Assembly: GCF_032452875.1 (NCBI RefSeq)
Contig: NC_083875.1
Coordinates: forward strand, 77,088,178-77,152,177
Reading direction: 5' to 3'
Origin: Bos javanicus
Taxonomy: Eukaryota; Chordata; Mammalia; Artiodactyla; Bovidae
Length of the DNA: 64,000 nucleotides
A program made the translations under genes and the position numbers. Numbering within the stretch: the stretch's first letter is position 1; the number at the start of each line of letters is the position of its first letter. Positions 56,231 to 64,000 of the stretch are shown piece by piece. Below the pieces are notes generated by a model. It saw only the letters and a program-made list of their open reading frames with translations, was not told the origin of the DNA and made no database searches.

Positions 56231-57797
56231 TCGGGGAGAATGGGGAAGCCAGCTATGCACTGTGGGTGGAGGTCACTTCTAGATATCCCCCAGAGGGCTC
56301 CCTCTCCCCACCCACAGTTCCAGTTTCAACAGGGCAGTTCCTCCTCTCACCAGGGTTAGTCAATTTTCAAACCTGACACTTGAAAGGAAAATACTCCTAA
56401 AAATTCACAATATCTTCACCCCTTTGCAGTTCCCTTTTTGATATAATTCTGAGCAGAACCCCTACTTATAAAAAGATAGGCTGCACAGAGGTGGAGCCCT
56501 GGGACAGTACCTGCTAGGCCTTCCCTCACTAGCCACCACCAGCAGTTCCTGAAAAACTACTGAAAATCTTTAGGATACTGAAAAACAAATCAGGAAGTCC
56601 CCATGCCAAACGAACCAATACTGTGCAGGAACACAGATCAAGGATTTTAAAGATTAATGTGGGCTCACTGGCATGGCAGTAGACCAGGCCTCAGATATTG
56701 AGAAAACCTCCCTTTGTCTATTTGGATGGAATATAGATGAATCTGTGTGCTTATCATTATAAATAAAGACAACATGATGTGACTTGATAGCACACGCTAA
56801 ACAAAGAAACCCCAAAGCAACAACAAAAAACAAAATGAAAACCCCTAAAAGCAAATAAAAAACCTGAAACAAAACCACCACCATCCCTTATACCTGTTCT
56901 TTTCCATGGAGAGTTATTCTCTCTTAATTCTCAAGCTTCAAGTTTCACTATAGTTTTGAAGTGTCTCCTTCCCTTTTAGTAACTATAATGATAAAAAATA
57001 TTTTGCATCTCGTGCATGTAAAATTTTTTTCTTACTTTAACTTGTTCCCACTCTTTAAGTTACTTTTCAGAGATCTTAAGTATGATTCTTTTACCCTCTT
57101 TCTTCGGGGACCTTCAGCTTTTATTTAGAGGGAAGGAACCTAGCAGGACCAGCATCCTGTATTATCCCAACCATTTCTGTCTACCTTGCCCTGTTCTACC
57201 CAGAAGTGTGGCTACATTTCAAGAGGAAGAAACAAAGGGAAGCAGAGCCAACCCAAGGATTCTGGGAGAAACTGCACAAGCAGCTTGTTCTTGTTCTAGG
57301 CACTGCACTCACAGACCCGACAGCAATAGCACAGCATTTGGATGCCCTTGAACACCCTTCCTGTTTAGATTTGTCTTGTTTGTTTGAAGAATCAGGAATG
57401 CATGTCTGGGCAGTGACAAGAAGCTAAAGAAAGCAGCAGATATGTGTGAGGAGAGGAATTGATTTTCCACAATGAGATGCCAGAAACACTGATAAATCAA
57501 GCAGAAGCCACAGCAGAGGAAGAGAGTTCAATGATAAGAGCTCTTCATAAGCCTGGATTTCATGTCTGCTTTGGGGACAAACTTCCTGGCACAGATTTGA
57601 GGCAAGGGAACAAGTCTGTCTTTGCTTTGTGCGTGACTGGGAGCTACTACATGACTTGGAACCCTAGGGCATCTGAAAGTGGAGACAATAAATCTTCCAC
57701 GGGTGTTAGGACAAAGAAATGAGACTGAGTATATCAACTGCCTTGCGTAGTGCTGGCTCCCAGTTGATGAAGGAGAACTTAAAGGAGTTACAGAAAG
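56231..57797. other. Unassigned intronic sequence
   Basis: About 1.6 kb without recognised exon or repeat. ORFs of 73-94 codons at 57082-57812 overlap on both strands and show no family. Confidence 0.4.
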
Positions 57798-57975
57798 TAA
57801 AAGTAAAAGCACAACCTCTGGGTTCTAATCCTGGCTGTACCATTTATCTGACTTCAGCTTCCATGCCTGTAAAATGAGCAGAGCAAAGGCAGGACCTATC
57901 TCCCAGGGCTGCTAGGAGGATTAATGAAGGTGATCCACGAGGCATGTTCAGATCAGGGGCTATCACAGGAATTAC
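57798..57975 (+). repeat. MIR SINE
   Basis: 'ctctgggttctaatcctggctgtaccatttat', 'cctgtaaaatgagcagagc', 'cagggctgctaggaggatt' follow MIR order. Confidence 0.85.
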
Positions 57976-58124
57976 TCAAGAAAAATTACTGATTTTTTCC
58001 TAACACATGCTCTCTCCTTTACTCAAGGGAAAGACTGAGGATTTTAAATAGTCTGGATTTTCTCCCTTCTGTCAGCCATCTGTTTCTAACATTTCTAGTT
58101 ACTTTTCCCTAACTAGGAAACAGC

Positions 58125-58295
58125 ATTGCAGGCTGTTAAGTTTACCTGACCAGCCCTGTGACCTCGGGAAAGCTATATAAGCTTGTTGAAGTGTAGTTTT
58201 CTGCCTGTAAAATAGTACTGATGTTGACATTCATGTAACTGAGTGCCTGATAAGTAGCAGGCACAGTAAATGCTAGCTACTCTATCATCATCAAT
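58125..58295 (+). repeat. MIR SINE
   Basis: 'ccctgtgacctcgggaaagc', 'ctgcctgtaaaatagtactg', 'gataagtagcaggcacagtaaatgc' follow MIR order. Confidence 0.82.
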
Positions 58296-58459
58296 ATCAT
58301 GTACCTTATTAGTTATTTTGAAAACTAACAGCTTTCACAGGTGTAGTGGGTTTGGCTTTTAGTTAAAATAGTTATGGAGATTCACTGAAATTGTAGCTGA
58401 CAACTCCAGTTAGGAAGATAATAAAAAGTTATTACACACATTAAATGTTCTTCATAATA

Positions 58460-58533
58460 AATTTAGACATCAAGTATCAAGAAACTGATTGTCTCAGTTT
58501 ATTTGATCCCTAAATTTATTTGATGTCTAAATT
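58460..58533. repeat. 13-bp inverted repeat
   Basis: AATTTAGACATCA (58460-58472) and TGATGTCTAAATT (58521-58533) are perfect complements separated by 48 bases of AT-rich sequence. Confidence 0.85.
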
Positions 58534-58659
58534 ATTTGAAAATCCTTGGCACTGTCACATATCATATTTATCATATAATGAAATATAATAATGTTATAAA
58601 ATATTTTAATAATATTTTGTGATACAATGGGTATATTCTTGGACATATAATAACAAGAA

Positions 58660-58775
58660 ATGGAAGCAGTTCCCAGCACCACTAAGTGACAGGGCTATTC
58701 GACCAGGTAGTCAGTCATTTGTATAATTCAATTTCCTCCTTTGTAAATAAAATGAGACAACATTATGTGTCCTAT
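58660..58775 (+). repeat. Diverged MIR fragment
   Basis: 'caccactaagtgacagggc' and 'aatttcctcctttgtaaataaaatgag' resemble MIR core. Confidence 0.5.
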
Positions 58776-59107
58776 CCGTTTCGAAGAAATGGTCATGAGT
58801 CTCAAATTATAGTAATTCATGGAAAAAACTCTGAAAATGTGTAAGACGGTTTGGCATATTGGATAATCTTCCTCTTATTATCTCCCTTATCAGATGAAGC
58901 ACTCATTGAGTGTCTCCTCCCTATAACACAAGAGTACTGCTCGGTGGGGCCAGTCATCACATGCAGTGGTGGGACAAAGGCCAATAAACCTTCTGGAGAA
59001 TTACAGCTGCAGACAAAACAGAATTCAAGCAGTGCAGCTGGGCTCTCCTCAACACCACTGTGGGGAAAGAGAACACTCTTCACAGGAACTTCATGGCTAT
59101 AACAGAG

Positions 59108-59294
59108 CAGCGGTCCCCAATCTTTCTGGCAGCAGGGACCTGTTTCGTGGAAGAGAGTTTTTCCACGGATGGGAAAGGATGGTTTCAGGATGACTCAAGC
59201 TCACTACATTTATTGTGCACTTTATTTCTATTATTATTACACGCGCTCCACCCCAGATCATCAGGCATTAGATCCCGGAGGTTGGGGACCCCTG
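59108..59294. mobile_element. hAT-like DNA transposon fragment (internally deleted)
   Basis: Begins CAGCGGTCCCCAATC and ends TTGGGGACCCCTG, an inverted repeat. The interior ('ggacctgtttcgtggaaga', 'tttattgtgcactttatttc', 'atcatcaggcattagat') matches a common mammalian hAT family by recognition. The middle of the usual sequence is missing. Confidence 0.75.
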
Positions 59295-59302
59295 CTGTAG
59301 AG

Positions 59303-59973
59303 GATTCTAACATAGGACTCATCTGTTTCCCTGACCATCCGATACACTGACAACTGCGGCATCTCTAAATAGGGAGCTTATGCGAGCTGTGTCAGAGAGG
59401 GACAGGCAAGAGAGGGAGAGACAGTAAGAGAGTCAGGAAGGGCGGACGGAGTGTCACAGTGCTCTGTCTGCTCAGACCACTGGTGATGATTTCTAGACAG
59501 GCAGAAAAAACAGACTGGACGTTCCATCAGACACTGCTCTGCTTTCACTTCCTGCCTCCTTGTGTTCTGATCCTGACTTTTTTACCCCAAATGTACAGAA
59601 TTAATATTCTTGAAAATAAATCTTAGGTGGTAGTTATTATTATCAGAAAAGCACTACCTGCACAGTGCAGGGAAGTAGAGAACAGGTAGGAAATCGGTGG
59701 AGGAGATCCCAATAGTCCTCAAAGGTGACAGCCCAGAGAAAATTGCTGCTGACATGTGCTCTGTTTCCTACCAGACCTGCAGGAGTTTTAAGTTCAAAGG
59801 GTTGCAAACATGGTTAAAATATTTACAAGTTGGTGAGGCCTAGAGAAGTCATAATGGAGTATGAAATTTTAACCTCAAAGCCAAAGATACCAATGTGTTG
59901 TGCTATAAATCATTCTGTGTGATGTTTTGAAACTTTTAAAACTCTATTTTTCTTTACAGTACTAAAATCAGCT
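59303..59973. other. Unassigned intronic sequence
   Basis: No recognised gene or repeat. Confidence 0.4.
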
Positions 59974-59984
59974 ATCACTCCTCT

Positions 59985-60448
59985 GACAAAGGTCTGTATA
60001 ATCAAAGCCGTGGTTTTTCCAGTTGTCATGTATGGATGTGAGAGTTGGACTATAAAGAAGGCTGAGCACTGAAGAATTAATTGATGCTTTTGAACTGTGG
60101 GGCTGGAGAAGACTCTTGAGAGTCCCTTGGACTGCAAGGAGATCCAACCAGTCCATCCTAAAGGAAATCAGTCCTGAATATTCATTGGAAGGACTGATGA
60201 TGAAGCTGAAGCTCCAATACTTTGGCCACCGATGTGAAGAGCTGACTCACTGGAAAAGACCCTGATGCTGAAAAAGATTGAGGGCAGGAGAAGGGGGCAA
60301 CAGAGGATGAGATGGCTGGATAGCATCACTGACTCAATAAATATGAGTTTGAGCAAGCTCCAGGAGACAGTGAAGGACAGGGAAGCCTGGCATGCTACAG
60401 TCCATGGGGTTGCAGAGAGTCAGACACAACTCAGCAAGTAAACAACAA
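59985..60448 (+). mobile_element. BovB 3' end
   Basis: From 'gacaaaggtctgtataatc' (C-terminal ORF region, VVFPVVMYGCESWT-like) to 'gacacaactcagcaagtaaac'. Frames broken. Confidence 0.92.
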
Positions 60449-61154
60449 CTCACTTTCTGAGTGCTATTTACCAAGATCTGAGCAAGCTCAGTTTGCCCAT
60501 GCTCTCCCTCCCCCTTCTCTGACAGAGTACCCCTGAAGGGCTGCTTTAGAAGATTCTTCTTGAACACAGACAAGCCTGCATCCATGTGAGCCAGTTCACA
60601 AACTGGATGGCTTGTCTTTCATTCATCCAACAGATATTCCCTGAGCACTTAAGTGTGCTAGGCACTGGCCCAGACACTTGGAATACAGTTGAGTCTGAGC
60701 CTGATTATGGTCTTGGCCCCATCCTGGAGGATGATACAGACGTGCAACAACTAAACCAACACACAGGCAAGGTAACGTGAGTGCTATGAAGGGAATAACA
60801 GGATTCATCATTGATAACTTGGCAGGAGTAGGGTTTTAGGTGTAAAGCTTCAGATGGAGCTGTTGTGGAAAGATTATCTTAGGGTGATAGTTTACCCTAC
60901 ATCTGAAGAGGAGACAGAAGGATCCAGTATTGCAAAGGTACCTTATCATATACTGAATGCTTCTCTGTCATACAGAAGTTTATTTAGGGGTTCTTTTCTG
61001 GCCCCCAAGTCAGAGTTTTCATTACTTTTGCTTTACAGTGATGATAGGTTAGCAGCAGGCTTTCATATAAGCCCTTAATATACATTCTCTTGGGGATGTT
61101 GATCTTATTTTTCAGAGTATCTGTCTTTTTCATAGTAAAAAAAAAATATATTTT
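60449..61154. other. Unassigned intronic sequence
   Basis: No firm feature. 'cattcatccaacagatattccc' at about 60620 resembles part of an old mammalian repeat. Confidence 0.4.
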
Positions 61155-61258
61155 CTATTGCTATGGGTCAATTAATACTCATGACAACCCTGTTAACTAG
61201 GGTTATTATCTATAAATTTTACAGATAAGGGAACAGAGGCTTAAAGATTAGGAGCTAC
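61155..61258 (-). repeat. MIR SINE fragment
   Basis: 'actcatgacaaccctgttaa', 'attttacagataagggaacagaggc' is the reverse complement of the MIR 3' half. Confidence 0.72.
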
Positions 61259-61309
61259 TTCCTACAAAAATAAACATCATACCCTCCCCCAAACACACAG
61301 CATCACCCT

Positions 61310-61560
61310 TTTTCTAGACAGTCACCCAGCCTGTCAATTCCACCTCCTAATTCTTCTTCCTCACCCACTTCCCGGTCCTAGCCACCTCTTTGGAGTCTGA
61401 TGCAGCTGCCCTTTCACCCTCTGACACATCCATCTCAGAGCATCTAGGTACAAAGAAGGTTTTTTAAACACTAATCTGTTCACTTCACTCACTTAAAACT
61501 GTCAGATAGCTTCTTTCAGACATACCCAGCAGGGATTTTCTTGGAACCTTTAGCTCATAA
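61310..61560 (+). repeat. Possible L2-like fragment
   Basis: 'agtcacccagcctgtcaattcc' and 'tcacttaaaactgtcagatagcttc' parallel the fragments at 32.9 and 48.7 kb. Weak. Confidence 0.35.
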
Positions 61561-62619
61561 ATTTAGAACAAAAGCTTAGTGATAATTTTTCATGGACAAA
61601 GAATCTTAACAACTAAAGACTGATTTCATATACTTAATGGAAAATCTAAAGATGAAGAACAATACACAGCATTTGCTTAAATTACCTTCACAGGTTCCAA
61701 AGTATGATGCTGGAAACATCTCTAGATCTTCAGGAGAAAAGGTACTACTTTTTGAAGTGAATGAGCTTAATGTTTTGTCTTCTAGGATTCTTTTTCTTTT
61801 CATTTTCTGGTATTCCAGATTCTACCAGTTAAATCAAAGAGGAAGGGCACCCACAGTGAGGTGAGGGGCAGGATAAGCCTAACTCTATGGAAGCCTGAGA
61901 AGGAGCATGAGATGCTCTAGCTACAAGGAAATGGGCATCTCAGCCTCAACCAGAAAAGTCATGAAGGACCCGCTGAAGACTGAGAATCACAAGGCTTGCT
62001 GACAACTGTAAGAACTTCCCACAATCCCTCATGTTTTCCTAACTTTCCAATGAGATGTGGATCTGCATCTTATTTACAAACAAGAAAGAGCATATCATTC
62101 CAAGCAGTCAGCTTTCCATAAGAAATAAAAGTAAAAAAAACATGTTCATGAGAAGACAGATGTATTGCTGGGCTTCTACCTCTATCTTCCAAAGAATGAA
62201 TTTAGTCCCTGCCCCTCCAAAATTGACTCTAAGATTTCTGAACAAAATGTTTAAAATGAGCATACTCTGTTTGAATAGGGAAATGTTTATATACTGAAAA
62301 AAATAGAAGTAGAGCAAAGAATATAAAAAAACTAACAAGTTATTTTTAAATGACATAAAAAGCCTAATGTGCATTGTACTTATATGAGTTCTCAGTGGAA
62401 GCAGGTTAGAACTCTGAATTTTTTGTTTTATTCCATAGCATGGCTTATATGTAATCTTAGAGCTTAGGGTCAGGAACAGAAAAGTCACCTAGAATGGCTC
62501 CCCTTCCATTAACCATCCACCCTTTAGTGAGAAGATCCCAGGCATTGTGCAGGGAGGGGCATGCAGTTAGACCAGACATGTAAACTGATGGTTAGAAAGA
62601 GGGGTTTTAGGAATCAAAT
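61561..62619. other. Unassigned intronic sequence
   Basis: AT-rich, no recognised gene or repeat. Confidence 0.4.
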
Positions 62620-62985
62620 ATAAGTGGCAGCTCCAGAGAAATGGACAGCAGAGTGGTAGTTACCAGGAGCTGTGGGAGTGGGGATGTGGAGATGCTTGTC
62701 AGGGGATACAAACTTACAGTTGTTAGATTAACAAGATCTGGGGATCTAATGTACAGTATGGTGATTATAGCTAGTAATGCAATATTATATACTTAAATAT
62801 TGCTAACAGTCGATCTTATGTTCTCACCAAAAGAAAGAAATGATAATTATGCTATGGGAGGGAAGTGTTAGCTAACTCTATGGTGATCATCATTTTGTAC
62901 CATATAAATGTATCAAATCAATACACTGTACATCTTAAATTTATACACGGTTATATATAATTATATCTCAATAAAAAGAATAATA
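62620..62985 (+). mobile_element. Old L1 3' end
   Basis: 'gagtggtagttaccaggagc', 'aatgtacagtatggtgattatagc', 'caatacactgtacatctt', 'attatatctcaataaaa' are the standard terminal L1 phrases. Confidence 0.8.
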
Positions 62986-63161
62986 AATGCAAGATTGAAA
63001 GAAAAGAAAGCTATTAGTACTTTCTTCAGAGCCAGGAACATGTCATAGGGGAGGAGCCACTTGACAAAACAGTATGGACTGAGCCGGTGGAGCAGAGGAA
63101 AATTGGAAGAGCAGTCCCAACAAAGGAAACAGCAGAGGGTCCTGTGTGGGTCAGCAGTACT

Positions 63162-63177
63162 GGGTGGGGGGGGTGGG
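63162..63177 (+). other. G-quadruplex motif
   Basis: GGGTGGGGGGGGTGGG: four runs of three G with loops of 1, 2 and 1 bases, a canonical quadruplex pattern on the plus strand (non-template strand is opposite to FRMD3). Confidence 0.7.
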
Positions 63178-63239
63178 TGGAGAGCTGCAGTCACAGAATG
63201 ATGAGAGGGTCAGGCAGGACCAATGGAGGGAAATATGGT

Positions 63240-63730
63240 GAGTGTGGACCAGATTGTGAGGACCCATGAACACCAGGGCTGGACTCTGCTCTACAGTCAA
63301 TGGGGAAAGTTCTAGAAACTATTTTAATAAAGGTGATGGCTCCAGCAGGAGTTTATAGAGGATGGGTTAGATGAAGATAAATAAGGAAGACACTGCAATG
63401 TCTCCAGAAAGAGAAGAGGGGACCTGTAATGAAGATGTAACTGCAGGCTGAAGAGTTGGGGCAATGTCAGTTACTCCTGGGATGGACTTGACAGTGGTGG
63501 CCGAGTCGATGCGGGCATGGGAGGGGTATCAAGGCAAGGATGGCTTCCGGGTATCTGGCTGGGGCAACTTAATGGATGTTCTGTCATTCACCAAATCAGA
63601 GCAGGGGCAATTTGGAGACTGGGATTTGAGGAAGGAAGAGAACATGAGGGTAGTTGTAAGCCCATTAAGTTTGATGGGTTAGCTGTGAGCAATTACATGG
63701 CATCCAAGTGGAGGTGGCCAACAAGCAGAG
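63240..63730 (+). repeat. Possible ancient interspersed repeat
   Basis: The order 'gtcaatggggaaag', 'gcttccgggtatctggctggggcaac', 'agtttgatgggttagctgtgagc', 'ggcatccaagtggaggtggcc' resembles a widespread old mammalian repeat. I cannot name the family. Confidence 0.4.
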
Positions 63731-64000
63731 GAGAGTGCAGGGTGGCAGCGAGGGGCTGGGCACTAATACAAGGAGGCTAATCCAAGAGAAACAGAGAAGG
63801 TCAAGGTCACTCTCATTAGTGAAAACACTGCATCTTGAATCCTGTCTCCTTATTCCAAGTTCAGTGGTCTCCATTTCCAAACAGCAGTGAAAAGCAAGCT
63901 TTACTGTCTTCCAATAGTGGTTAAGATAATGTTTTAAAATAACTGATTAATTCACCCATACTCACAAAAGTCCTGGAAGCCTTTTCTTGATCCTCAGCCC

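Noticed and set aside
57082..57812. Cluster of 73-94 codon ORFs as a small gene
   Set aside because: They overlap in different frames and strands, without splice or domain support.
13501..64000. The preceding FRMD3 exon
   Set aside because: I looked on the minus strand for a short exon matching the region just before the terminal exon in FRMD3 and saw none. It probably lies beyond the window, but a short exon could be missed by eye.
1..64000. CRISPR arrays, operons, phage or endogenous retrovirus
   Set aside because: No regularly spaced repeats, no prokaryotic signals, and no LTR pairs or gag/pol/env-like frames were seen. All reverse-transcriptase motifs belong to non-LTR LINEs.

Overview
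This is bovid (cattle-like) nuclear DNA. The evidence is its repeats: BovB (RTE) LINEs, tRNA-headed Bov-tA and dimeric BOV-A2 SINEs with (CAG)n tails, CHR-type SINEs, and young L1 elements with a ruminant 5' UTR and 3' UTR. The genus (Bos or a close relative) is inferred from repeat types only. There are no prokaryotic, viral or CRISPR features. Almost every open reading frame is either a decayed LINE ORF or a chance frame.

One host gene is recognised. The last coding exon of FRMD3 (FERM domain containing 3, protein 4.1O) lies on the minus strand at 12888-13483. It encodes the acidic C-terminal region, one transmembrane segment and the stop codon. A clean splice acceptor sits at its upstream edge. 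The gene reads right to left, so 1 to about 9.7 kb is downstream flank, about 9.77-12.89 kb is a candidate long 3' UTR, and 13.5-64 kb should be intron. No other FRMD3 exon was recognised.

Layout. (1) 1-9.1 kb: the 5' UTR of an L1 running off the left edge on the minus strand; two SINEs inserted one after the other at the same target; a young truncated L1 with a 13-bp target-site duplication; and a second young L1 inside an ancient Tigger-like DNA transposon. (2) 9.1-14.0 kb: an island free of lineage-specific repeats holding the FRMD3 terminal exon and probable 3' UTR. (3) 14-37 kb: a dense nest of old L1s on the plus strand, broken by BovB, young L1 and SINE insertions. It includes one BovB with a 5' inversion of the twin-priming type. 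(4) 37-53 kb: BovB copies in both orientations, CHR and Bov-tA SINEs, MIR and L2 relics, old L1 tails, plus small non-TE duplications and a hairpin near 41.3-42.7 kb. (5) 53-64 kb: mostly ancient sequence with two hAT-type DNA transposons, MIRs, one BovB tail and an old L1 tail.

The genes do not form a functional system. I found no convincing new biological system. The most interesting content is mechanistic: insertion signatures that can be read base by base, including twin priming, a short probable 3' transduction, repeated use of one target site, dimeric SINEs sharing one junction, and microhomology at 5' junctions. Repeat family names come from recognition without a database search, and boundaries of old elements are approximate.
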